Shown one piece after another: positions 44,224-55,041 of a stretch of DNA of 64,000 nucleotides (the stretch's first letter is position 1; the number at the start of each line of letters is the position of its first letter). The stretch is from Haemonchus contortus (Eukaryota; Nematoda; Chromadorea; Rhabditida; Trichostrongylidae): the NCBI GenBank assembly GCA_000469685.2, contig LS997565.1, positions 31,280,645 to 31,344,644 of the forward strand, given 5' to 3'. The notes under the pieces were generated by a model that ran no database searches, was not told the DNA's origin, and was given only the letters and a program-made list of their open reading frames with translations. The translations under genes and the position numbers were made by a program.

Positions 44224-45000
44224 TTGCTCTCGCCACTTCTGCGTAACGTGGGAGCTCACATTGTGAATGTGGAAGAACTCATTTTGGCGCTTCACCAATG
44301 TCCAGTACCGACGGGAGCCTTCTATGCGAGCTTTGATGTAGTATGCTTATATACGAACGTGAATAGCGCGAGAGCAGCGCGAGCTGTATTATCTCTTATC
44401 GAGAATAATAAGGACCATATCCCGAAGATGGAATTCTCCCTCAGCGAACTTAAGGATCTCATCGAAGCAGCACTGGAATACAACATTTTTTGCTTCGACA
44501 ATAAGTTCTACAAGCAAAAACTAGGCCTTGCCATGGGTAACCGCATAGCACCTGTGTTAGCAGTCATCTTCTTAGACCACATCGAAAACTCATCATTAAC
44601 TAGTGGAATTTTGTTCTACAAACGTTATATTGATGACGTATCCATTATCGGAACAACGGAAGAAGACCTTGTGGAAACACTGGAGAGACTGAACTCTCAC
44701 AATGCTAACATAACCTTCACCAGGGAAGATCCGGGGAGGGATGGATCCCTTTCATCCCTCAATGCGAAGACACGAATAAGTATAGGTCATAAGGAACACC
44801 TGTGGTATAGAAAAAGTGCCTCGTCGAACATCTTGTTGCATTCTAGAAGCGCACATCCTGCTTATATGGAGGCAAACGTCGTGCGGAATCATTTGAAAAC
44901 GAAGGAAAACCTTGGGACGCGAAAGGATTCAGTTGTCGATGTCAAAATTGGAAGTATCCTTGAAAGCAACGGATACTTCGAGGGCAATACAAGGGCCTGA
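44224..45000 (+). pseudogene. Penelope-like reverse transcriptase, RT core frame
   Basis: 258 codons with SFDVVCLYTNVNS (first Asp block), KLGLAMGNRIAPVLAVIF (Penelope-specific version of the template-grip motif), FYKRYIDDVSIIG (the Y-DD catalytic motif) and NITFTRED, then HLWYRKSASSN. These motifs place it firmly with Penelope-like elements rather than LINEs. The upstream fingers region is separated by a stop. Confidence 0.85.
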
Positions 45001-45199
45001 GTCCTGCACGGAACGGCTGATGGTGTAAGCCTCATTGTGCCTTTTGTCGACGACAAAATGGCACGTGAGGTGAACCGCGTCGTCAAGAACTCTCAGCTTC
45101 CCATTCGACTTGTTTTCCGACCTCTTCCTACACTGAAGGATCTCCTAACATCGTACTGAATCTACGAAAAACGGTGCCACGAGCAGTCGTGTCGATACT

Positions 45200-45522
45200 G
45201 CACTTCTGAGAAGATCTGTGAACTTTAGGGCACCGTCTATTTGATTCAATGTGGAGGATGTGGAGAAAAGTACGTGGAGGAGACCGCGAAACTACTGAAG
45301 ATCCGCCTAGATGAAAATAGAAGAGCGTTGGCCAATCCCGCTGCCTATCCACACAGCAGTTTTTCCAGGCTCCGTACACACAGGCATGAGAAAGCAAGCG
45401 CTCCATCCTTTGATGTGAGGGTTTTGCATCGATATTTGGTACGGCCACTGGAAAGGAAAATCATGGAGGCACGGGAATATACCGCATCAAGCCGGAAATC
45501 GAGCGAGAGAGGAGATGCGTGA
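45200..45522 (+). pseudogene. GIY-YIG endonuclease domain of the Penelope-like element
   Basis: VYLIQCGGCGEKYVEETAKL corresponds to the GIY...YIG core with the Cys pair typical of Penelope nucleases. RLDENRRAL carries the catalytic-helix Arg region. A later His (RTHRHEK) and a Glu (RPLERKIMEARE) follow in the expected order. The YIG glycine is Glu in this copy (YVEE). An in-frame TAG at 45,227-45,229 precedes the domain. Confidence 0.75.
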
Positions 45523-45837
45523 CCTACTGAGACTGATTGAGTGATAACACTCAGTCGCCTCAGGACAAGAGCGATGTCCATTTTCCCTTTGAGTTCCCCG
45601 CCAACAGGCCCATTTTCCCCCTTTCCCCCAACATTTCCGGTTGAATTGGTATAATTCGATGTGTTTTGTATTGTAACTGATAGCGGCTGATTGTATGCAG
45701 CAATGTATTGTAAATAATTAAGGTCTGACGAAGGCATTATATGCCGGAAGCTCACTAATAGAAGTGAAGAGCAAAGAGCTTCGAAAAGTACACAGAACGA
45801 CAACAAGTTTAAATGAAGCTCAGAGATAGCAGTATTT

Positions 45838-45838
<1 letters not shown>

Positions 45839-45882
<44 letters not shown>
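45839..45882. repeat. (TA)n microsatellite, about 22 units
   Basis: Uninterrupted TA repeat, probably highly polymorphic between individuals. Confidence 0.95.
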
Positions 45883-45885
<3 letters not shown>

Positions 45886-46590
45886 GCGCCACTCGAATTG
45901 TCTCATACGGCACAGTCTCTCACAGTCTGAGGTGCTTATGCTGCAGTAACTGGAGTGCGTTCATCATCATTCACTTAACACACATTAGTTTATATTATAC
46001 CTGCCATTTGTTTGTTTGTAAGTTACTATGGTTCTCGACTTTATTTATGATGTTTCTCGAATAAGGTGTGTAGTGCTAGCATCTCCTTGAAATCCATTGT
46101 AAACCTCTTCATTGAAAAAATCATTAGAATTAATTTCATTAATTCTGGAATCTTTTCATTAATTTCATTAAATTCATTCATTAGAAGGTCTCGCACCCGA
46201 GCACCACTGGGAATGCATCTAGGTGTGTGCAACGATGGTAAACTCACAATCTCAGTAACCATCTTGGCACTAGAAACGGAGACTACTGCGCGGAAAGCAC
46301 TCGAGGCGTGTTGGATTGCAGCTAGAGACCCACGAGTCAACAGTAAGGAAGAGTGTATAGCCAGCCCGTGACCTCGCGTCCTTTCTCAACCTCCCCGAAT
46401 TTTGAGATCACGGTGAGGTGAGGTCAGGAAGGAGATAGGGTTGCTCATTGTACGCATACTGTAAACAGTGGGTGCTCGATCTAGCGCTCCGGCGATTTAA
46501 GCTTTTTGTACACCGGGTTCGAGGGGTCTCTAGTCTGAAGAACTATCTTGGGTTCGTCTTGCCTTATTATAGCGTCAATCTCAATGGTTT
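45883..46590. other. No gene recognised
   Basis: Short frames only. A GAAT/TTAATT-rich patch at 46,120-46,190 is locally repetitive. Nothing else is assignable. Confidence 0.4.
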
Positions 46591-46649
46591 TCCGACTTTA
46601 AGACTCCGACGAAGGCGAACTCGCTGAAACGTTAGCACTATAAAGCCCC

Positions 46650-47168
46650 TCGGCATTTTAATGAGTGATGTAGGATGTGACGGGATCGAAGGTAGTCAGC
46701 GATCCGATGACAACAAATGAGAGAAGATAAGGGGCCTCAAAGAGCAAGAGTCATCTACTGAGAAGATTATGTCGAATTCTTGTTCATGATTCGCGGGGGA
46801 TATATGAAAGGTTTTCATATATTTGCTCTATCCTTTCTTCCTGCCGTGAACATTCCCATGCTACCGCCTGTATTCCTACCATGTTTCAACACTCTAGATC
46901 CACAAGAAGAAGAGTTTTGGATGCGCAGTCAAACACATCCACCGACACACACACATACATACACCCAAAAAAAGTTTGAAATCTTGGAAAGGCCGAAGCA
47001 AATATATAAAACCTCTTTTATATTCCCTGCGAATCATGAACAAGAATGGACGTAATCTAATAGGTAGATGACTCTTGCTCTTTAAGGCCCCTATCTTCTC
47101 TTATTTGTTGTCATCGGATTCTGTCGCCGAGTACCTACGATCCCGTCATATCCTACATCACTTATTGA
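46650..47168. mobile_element. Fold-back element split by piggyBac insertion
   Basis: The left arm (about 46,652-46,800) and right arm (about 47,030-47,168) are inverted copies, sharing AGTGATGTAGGATGTGACGGG, ACAACAAATGAGAGAAGATA and GAATTCTTGTTCATGATTCG. The loop has a stretch (CCTGTATTCCTACCA, CAAACACA) that recurs as a direct repeat near 49,455-49,650. The right arm is interrupted at its outer TTAA by the piggyBac-like element and resumes after it (TTAAAATGCCGAGG at 49,170). Confidence 0.75.
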
Positions 47169-49169
47169 CACGTTGCGTACCGGGGCCTTCTGCGAATTTC
47201 CTACGCGCGTGGCCGAGCGATTTTTTTGGCTCGCGGCGTGCATCACCATTTGATGCACTTGGCCACACTGAACAGTTTTTTTCTAAAATTGTGAATACTC
47301 TAGTATTGGGATCCGATTTTTTTATAATGTTTTCGCATATGGAGAACAACACATATGTCCAACACTCTGTGATTTAAGAGATATTTTGTTGGCCAACTGT
47401 AAGGGCTCAATCTAAATCAAACAAAATCTACTTAGTGCTAAATCTTGCGATAAAATTCCAACCGGGCGATGTTCCTTGACTTCAAAGTGTTCCGACCAGG
47501 CGAAAGGTGCGCTTCTTTCCACATATCGGCTTTGTGTTCCCTCGTCTCATTCCAGGAAAGCAACTCTAAGTCCAATGAAGTTCTGTTATCGATTCTGGTA
47601 GTATTCCACATGGAAGCTTCGGAGAACTTATTCGTGCAACTGCTTAATGATAGCGATGAAGAAGCAGACAACGAAGATGTTTCAGGAGCTCTTGATGATT
47701 TGCTCGCTTATGCCGTTGAATCAAGTGATGATGAAGATAGTGGAGGGGAGTCTGACGCCGCTTGGTCCTCGACTGTAGTTTAACCAGCTGTAGTACCTTT
47801 TACCGAGGTCACTGGAATTCAAAACGACGATGTCTACGCATTCAGCAATCCAATGAGTTTCTACAAGTTATTCATGACAGACGAATTGGTGAAACTGGTG
47901 AATGAAGAATCGAACCGTTATGGATCCGTCAAGTATCTAACTTGGTCTGTGCTCGAAGAGCAGGAGTTCTACAAGTTTTTAGCCATTTGTATTCATATGA
48001 GCATCGAGAAAAGGTCTAGTCTCAAAGAATACTGGTCTACAGGAATTATATACAGCGGATCTTCCGCAGCCAAACTGATGACAACAGACCGCTTCATTGA
48101 GATTTTGAACTCTCTCCACTTCGCCTACAACGTTACCTCGGAAAAGATTTCCTCGGATTCCTACACAGGCAACATTGAAACATCAGCTGCGGACAGTCCT
48201 GGACATAAGCGAGAACACCGTAGTCGATGTGTGGGGGAGAAGGGCAGTAGGAACGGTTTTGTGTAATCGGTCCGTCGCGCATGCGGCTGTCGTGGACCAT
48301 TTGTTTCATTGTATCGGTTCTAGTGTTGTTCATACAGCTCAATCGCTATTCGATTATTATTATGTATGGAGTTCTATAGAAAATTAGCGAAAAAAACACG
48401 GCGCCCTTACGCGAAATCGAAAGCCTCGCGAGTGAACACGAAATGTTCGAAATTTAGCAAATATTACTGCCTGAATTGCAGCCAACCGTATCGCAAAAAG
48501 TGTTCGGGAAGTTTAGAATAACTGCTTAGATTGCTATCATGTTCATTTGGGATGTTAGCTCTTATTCCTTCTCATTTGGTATCGCTTTCCAGCTGAAGGT
48601 TATGGGATCTTGTTTCGTCAAAAAATACGCGTCATTCACAACGGCAAGACTAGTAGTCGCTAATTTGCTATCACTTTCAGTTTGTGAGTTTTCATTTTCA
48701 TTATGAGCCATGTCCATAAATTCCAGTGCAATTGCCTATATATTTTCACGAAATCTCAATTTCATAATTGCGATCTCTAGTTCAATTACCAAAATCATTT
48801 ACGGATCGTTTGCGAGTTCCGTTTCTTTACGTATGTCCGGCTGTATTAATTTGAGTACGAGTACAATGATTATTGTACTTAGTTCACAAGAGTACAGAAG
48901 AAATGTTACAATAAAACTTATTAGTAGCGTTAGATTCGCGATTAACATTATGGTGTATGGACGCTGCATATTTTCTCAGCTGTTGGACTTCCAAGCACAT
49001 ATGTGGTTCAGCATGTTCGAAAACATACGTTTGCGAATTTTGACTAGTATTGTTTCATAAAGAAAGTAGAAATTTGAGTGTGAATTTCATGCATCACCAT
49101 GTGATGCACGTGGCCACGCGGGCAAGTATATGCGTGCATCACCATGTGTTGCACTCGGTAGGCAATGTG
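47169..49169 (+). mobile_element. piggyBac-like element, internally deleted
   Basis: Left end CACGTTGCGTACCG and right end CGGTAGGCAATGTG are inverted. They are flanked by TTGA (47,165-47,168, mutated) and TTAA (49,170-49,173), the piggyBac target. Sub-terminal repeats CATCACCATNTGATGCAC occur just inside both ends (47,240, 49,091 and 49,136). The uninterrupted counterpart of the target survives in the opposite arm of the host fold-back near 46,652-46,675. Confidence 0.8.
47612..48522 (+). pseudogene. piggyBac-like transposase, central part deleted
   Basis: The start region MEASENLFVQLLNDSDEEAD is acidic, as in piggyBac transposases. A TAA at 47,781 interrupts it. The same frame then continues with PMSFYKLFMTDELVKLVNEE, SNRYG, KFLAICIHMSIEKRSSLKEY and LMTTDRFIEILNSLHF, the conserved first part of the DDE_Tnp_1_7 domain. 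The frame is lost near 48,190. Another frame at about 48,380-48,520 gives KYYCLNCSQPYRKKC, resembling the C-terminal cysteine-rich zinc-binding tail. The catalytic Asp region between them is missing. Confidence 0.75.
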
Positions 49170-49173
49170 TTAA

Positions 49174-52106
49174 AATGCCGAGGTTGAACTGTTATTACGA
49201 AAAGCTGTTATCCTACCAAACTTTGAACTCTTTAGGTCTACGGGAACAGGAGTTATGAATACTCGCTTAACCATTTATCTCCCGCCCCGCCGAACCCCGC
49301 CCTTTTGGGGGAAAGCGGGGAGGTGAGGGAAAAGAGCGCAATGCAGCCTTCCACCCACCATGACAGTCCACGTCCTGCTGCTTACTATCAAATTTGAACG
49401 CTTTGGGTTTAAATTGACAATCCTCGTGCATACCTCGCCCCTTTTGGGAAGAGTCTGGCCATGCTACCTGCTGTGAGTGTTCCCATGCTGCCGCCTGTAT
49501 TACTACCAAATTCCAACACTAGATACACTGGAACAGGAGTTTCGAATTTCCGGTCAAACACTTACCGACACACACATACACACATACATACAGCCAGAAA
49601 CACACACACACGCACAGAAACACAAACACACCGACAAATGAACAGACACACTTAGAAAAATGTATACAGTTGGATTATTTCTGTTACACCGTGAGATTTT
49701 TATATCCGTGTGGTTAATTCAACCTTCTCTTGCATCTGCTGAACAATGAATTGACCATGATCCACATTCTCTTAATCTTGAGTTGAGCTAGACTCGCGTT
49801 TGATGACACTAGCCTTCAAAAAATGATGACACTTTATTGAGCCGGCGCTTCGGCCTCTCCCCCTTTACGAGAGCTTGGAATCGAGAAGACCAATTACGAC
49901 TGAACAAGGTAAGTAGTGTAGCACCCTCATAATGATCGGGTCTAGGGGGTAAGCTGGATTAGAGAAATAGACGAAGACGAAAAGCCCGAAACGTGAGCTC
50001 ACTAAAATCGCATGAACTGTGAGTATGATGATAACTGCGAGGATACTATTTGATTGCTACTGAGTTAATATTAATTATGAAGTTAAGAATAGTGCTATCA
50101 ATTAAGTCAGAATTTGATGTAAATTCTTTTTGGACTTGTACATCCTGCATGAACATCCTGAAGCAGAGCATTATGTGTGAAACTTTCAATTAATACACAT
50201 TGGCCTTGTTGGATCATACAATTAGTACTTGGAGAACTGTTACTTTTGACGTCACCGGTGGTGACGATAGTTCTGGATGCAGATGTCAGTTATTAATACT
50301 CTTTTTCAGAAATGTTCCATTTGAGAAATGTTGCGTATCGAGAATAAAACATTTCTTGTAGTGCTCTGCTGATATTTTCTGCATCAGTCTTAACGTGACT
50401 AAGATAACAAGCTTTTTATTGCATTTCGTCACACTTTCTATCTACGTTTTCCAAGTGAGGCAGATAGAAATCTTCAGAATGTCAAAGAGGACGCTGCGAA
50501 GAATCGGGCTTTACCTCCTGACAGAGCGGACCTACGAGTTCGTAGTGTACCTCCGCCCATATTGGGCTGGTGACGCTCATACGAAAAGTTGAACTGTTAA
50601 TAGTGTAGCTATGGAAGGCCGGTGTTTTAGTTGACCACTCTTCCGTTTCCCTCTTGTAAGCTGACCTGGAGCCTAAACTTGTTTCATCGAATATCAAAAA
50701 TTGGGAGCATTTTGTTCGCAAGTCCATCTTCCAGTAGACGATGCATCGCTGAGAAATTGCGCAAATCGCTAGTCTTGAGAGAGCAAAAATCTTTCGAAAC
50801 TAACACTCTTGAGCTAAGACCCAAAAAGACTAAGCGTTGTGGAGCTGAGGTCCCAAGATGCTGCTATGAACACTGAGCAACTACACCAATGCATTGCTTT
50901 GGCAAGAGCGCAATGGAACTGCACAGGTAATCAACTATTAGTCCGATGGAGTTTCCATTTCATAAAGGGAATATCAGTTCACTAAGACCACCAGAGAGGT
51001 CAGCAGCCAACCTAAGGAAGGTCACCTCTCAGGCGAGTGAGTGGATGTGCGAGGAAGGTGCGAAGTGAGTATTATAGATTCGGAGCTAAATAAAGCCTCC
51101 CGTGATAGATGAATCCGATGCAAATCGTCGCTTCGTCGTAACTTCTATTCAAATGCTTCTATCATTGTGGAACTTAGATCAGCGGGAAGCTGTGCTCGTA
51201 GCGAATCCGAGTATACCATGAGTTTTCGATTTTCTTAAATTTTACACCTTCAATTCTGAGAACAATTAGAATTGAGTCTCTCGGCACCTAGGGTGTTACC
51301 TACGGATACAACAGCATCGTAGCTTCACCACTGCAGTTGGAAACTTGAAGGAGACTAGTTTGTGTTTATGTAAAGCAGAGTTGAATAATGTGAGCTGGCT
51401 AACAAGTGAATTCCTTTCAGTTCTTTCATCTAGGGTAGTTTAAATAGAATTCACCTGAATTCCACTTTTCTAAGTGATTCTTAGAATAACCAATTAATTT
51501 CCGATCATCGATGACGGGATCTTTTCTCTTCTTCAAATTCGCTGTGACATCGAACCCATAATTTTGTAGAAGGTATGAGTTCTTTCTTTTTTAAAGAATA
51601 GCCTTCAACGTCATTTTGTTTGGAAAATCCTCAAGCCATATAAGTTAAACTAATGCTCGGTGCTATCGAAAACCTAATTCCTCGCAGTCGTTGTTCAGGA
51701 CGTCTTCTCTACCGCATTAAGGAACATTTCAGAGTAGTGTGTCCGGAGCTCTTAATGCTTTTCTTTTCTCGAGTAGTCCTGTTCTTTGCTTAGTAGAGAA
51801 CCCATGGTTCATGGGTGGCGTTTTCTTGAAATCACATGGAAATCATGTGGAGTCATATGAAATTTGCCCCATTGGTTTTCACCCTACCGAGTCCGACCCA
51901 AATCCGTTGACTATGCCTGGCTCTCCTCTTATCACCTGCAATTATCTCTCATGATTCTTCCAGATCAGTTAGTGTTTGATCCCGTTAAGTGAAGTAGGTC
52001 TTACTTCACTGTAACTGAATACATATTTCTCTTATGACACTCATTACTTTCAGCAGCTATTTACCGTCTACATTGGGGTGGATTGTATCGCTTGAAGCAA
52101 CGATTA
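49174..52106. other. Gene-poor region with simple repeats
   Basis: Holds a direct repeat of part of the fold-back loop (49,455-49,650, including CA-rich ACACACATACACAC), and a degraded partial copy of the 4,410-6,300 TIR element near 51,110-51,360. A short open stretch near 50,850-50,930 ends in QWNCTG before a weak donor and is not assignable. Confidence 0.45.
51110..51360 (+). repeat. Degraded partial copy of the 1.9 kb TIR element end
   Basis: Shares GATTTTCTTAAATTTTACACC-type and AATTGAGTCTCTCGGCACCT sequence, then GTGTTACCTACGGATA, with 4,560-4,700. The outermost repeat and palindrome are eroded. Confidence 0.55.
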
Positions 52107-53900
52107 ATGCTAGGAGGAAAGCCATACGTTGACGTACAACTAGTTTTCTCAATAATTGCCGTCGTGTTCTATTCATATGTTTTGTATTTGATGTTGACAT
52201 CAAAATCATCATTTCTGAAATCAGCGTTTTTCCGCATCTACATCGTAACAGGTACTACGACTGGTTTTACTCTGAGCCATTTGGTCTTTAACTTCAGATC
52301 AAGCCATGACACTCAGTAGATTACCTAAAAATTGCTACTCTGTAGTATGTAGTAAAAGCATGTGAATCGAATATACAGAAAAAAAGCGGAAACTAATAAC
52401 CAGCTATCTTCAATTTTATTACCGTAATAAGCTTTTTATCTGGAAAACAGTGACAGTGGGCACGTTAGAATTCTTATTATCATTGTTATCACTTTTAAAA
52501 TTTCATTGCACTGATCAGCATGTAATATGATCCTGAGCCTCCCCTCAATTGCAGGTATCTGTGATATTATGGGAATTTTAGCGTTGGAATGGACTAGAGC
52601 GGAGATAAAAGCCACTTTCGGTGAGTTCATGAAAAAATTCGTCGCCTACACTTTTTGCTGTACTCGAGATGATACTGGGGTTTGTTATGTATGCTGCATA
52701 GCAAACCTGTTAGATGGTCAAGATGAATCTAGTTAGAGACTATCGGACAAAAATCATCAATATCGGCTTGGAACTCTTACAGGTCCAACATTCGAATTGA
52801 TAACCCGTCTGGCGACGACCATGACCGGAATTAACTTTTTAACACATATATTCGGATGTTTTCTGATGACAATAAATAGATTCACAGCAGTTTGTTTTCC
52901 ATATCGTCATCGAGTTGTGAGTTAGGCTTCTTGTAACCTTTAGTACAGGCGAGATTTCAGCAATCGTTTGTGATTTCGCCCCAAGCCTTGTTATAATTTC
53001 AGATCTGGCACCCCAGGAATGTATCCGTTTTAGTTGCCCTTGAAATCATCATTTCAATCGCAATTAATATGGAAGGTCTCATAGCGAATTTCGATTACAA
53101 AATATCTGCCGAAGGAAGATGGATTCGTGTCGGACGTCATGGTTCGATAGAGGTTACCTCAAATCATAATGTATAATACAAGAAAAATCAATTAGGGAAC
53201 AGTGAACTTGACATACAGGCCTGTACTGAATTTAGTCTACTCAGTAACAGCAGGGGTTTAGGAAGCTCGAATTCTAGCGACTGCTTTGACGTTACTTTAC
53301 GAGTTAGTCAGTGTTGCTCTCATTTCCTATACTATCTATGTCATAAACAGACAGCTGCGAGTGAGTGGACACAACTTTACACAGGACATGGTGAGCATTG
53401 AGATACCACTTTACTGCGAAATTTGATAATTGTTTATACTTTTCTTCTTGTTCTTCTTCAGCTTGTTCATTGTCTCTCTGGGACTCTTTTCTGAATAATC
53501 GATGTAAGTTTTAGCGATCGCATGCCTGGCAGTATGAATGTCAACTGATTAGCCTACATGCAAGGTATCAAGATGTCGGACGTCTCCTGGGCGCTTTTCA
53601 AGCAACTCAAGATTGAGGCCTATCTTATCGATACACCCGCGGTCATATACGCTCCACAAGACGTGACCGACCACAAAAGACGGGCCTCGCGCAGCTTGTC
53701 AGCAATACAGGCTACCCCAAGAAGCTTCCTGATTGCATCGTTACCAGACCCCTGTAGTCTAGCGCTTTTAGTCTTTCGTTTCCATTATTGCGCTTACAGG
53801 ACTTTTCGATTGACGATTCAATCTTTCTTGGAGTTGATCATTCTCTTGTGATTGATTAGCCGCAGAACGCAGCAAATCATGATTTTTAAAGTGGATACTA

Positions 53901-55041
53901 CAGGGTGCGGCAAAAGTTCTGGCAAAGACCCGTTTCAGGTTCTTTATAAAAAATGAGGCCTTCGATCTCGACGGGATCTGGGCCACTATTTACTGCAAGT
54001 CCTATTCTATACATTCCATAATGGCCGTTCTTGAATATGCCATTTTATAGAATAGTGACAAGCAAAGTCCAACGACCCTCCATCCTGCACCTCCATCTGG
54101 CTGAATGCACGGCAAAGACCATCTCCAAACAGCTCCAGATTCCCTTAAGAACCGTGTACAACGGCATCAACAGGTACAAGGCGACAGGAACTATGGAGGA
54201 CAAATCTAAAAATGGAAGACCGAAGAGTGTAACGGCAAGACAAATCGTGAAAATCATTCGAGAGAAAATCGCCGCCACCCTCGTAGGTCGAAGAGATAAA
54301 CGGCTCTTGAGGTCGGAATTTCTGCTCGATCTGTCGGGAGGATTGTCACTAGCTACCGTCGCTCTTATAAGATCAGAAAAGCTAACATGATAACTAAGTG
54401 TATGAAGAAAACTAGGCTCAAAAGATTTAGGGAGCGCTTAGAGCGATTTTCGCAGGCACGGCACAGCGACATCCTTTTAACTGACGAATGCCTGTCTTCA
54501 ATAGGTCAGTTCCTGAACACCCAAAACGATAGCATGATAGCGAGAAGCCCTGCAGAAGCCATCCAACATGGAGGGATTGCTCAGCGATTTGAACACCCCA
54601 AGCCGTTGATGGTTTTTGGGGCAATCACATCGGACGGCAAGATGTCCCTGATTTTTTTGGAGAAAGGAGTCAAGGTGGATAGCAAGACCTACCTAAAAGG
54701 CATGTTGGAGAAGGAGTTACTCCCTTGAGCTAAATCCCATTTCGGCAACCGGACATGGACTTATCAACAGGGCTCAGCTCCTGCACACAGGTACAATGTG
54801 GTACAGGGCTGGTGCGCAACGCACTTCCTAGACTTCATCTCGTCGGACGATTGGACCCCAAACAAACCAGGCCTGGATCCATTGGACTAATCTGTGTGGT
54901 CAGTTCGTAAGAGGAAAGCCTGCTCTACACAGCATAGAAGTTTGGATGCTTTACCTGCGACCCTTGTTGAAGCATGGGAGGATTTGGACGAAGAGTACCT
55001 CCTCGCCTGTTTACCGTTGCCAGAATTTTTGCCACACCCTG
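53901..55041 (+). mobile_element. Tc1/mariner DD37D element inserted in chemoreceptor intron 6
   Basis: The ends CAGGGTGCGGCAAAAGTTCT and AATTTTTGCCACACCCTG are inverted. A TA precedes the left end; the right flank reads CA, probably a mutated TA. The 1,141 bp length suits a single-transposase element oriented with the receptor gene. Confidence 0.85.
54031..55030 (+). pseudogene. DD37D (maT-like) transposase, inactive
   Basis: The N-terminal helix-turn-helix ISKQLQIPLRTVYNGINRYK is followed by a GRP-type linker (KNGRPKSVTARQ). The catalytic domain shows DILLTDECLSS (first Asp), PKPLMVFGAITSDGKMSLIF, QQGSAPAH and PLDSVW-type sequence. The second catalytic Asp is Gly (54,771-54,773). Counting from it to the third Asp (54,885-54,887) leaves 37 residues, which defines the DD37D group known from nematodes and insects. 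Stops at 54,726 and 54,888 and a frame change near 54,387 confirm loss of function. Confidence 0.82.

Larger units (their letters stand above)
43730..45760 (+). mobile_element. Penelope-like retroelement (RT plus GIY-YIG endonuclease), degenerate
   Basis: Penelope-like elements encode a reverse transcriptase related to telomerase and, C-terminally, a GIY-YIG nuclease; both are present in order. The N-terminal part (43,730-44,002) is followed by TLYNLVKTHKIP near 44,090. The RT frame runs 44,224-45,000 and the nuclease frame follows. Stops at 44,000, near 44,210, at 44,998 and at 45,227-45,229, plus frame changes, make it inactive. A 3' non-coding part runs to about 45,760. Confidence 0.85.

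Noticed and set aside
45839..46064. Open frame beginning in the (TA)n tract
   Set aside because: Its first codons are an Ile/Tyr run from the microsatellite and the rest has no homology that I recognise.
50850..50935. Short stretch ending QWNCTG, loosely Wnt-like
   Set aside because: The WNC match is only a few residues, the flanking frame does not resemble a Wnt protein, and the donor (GTAATC) is weak.
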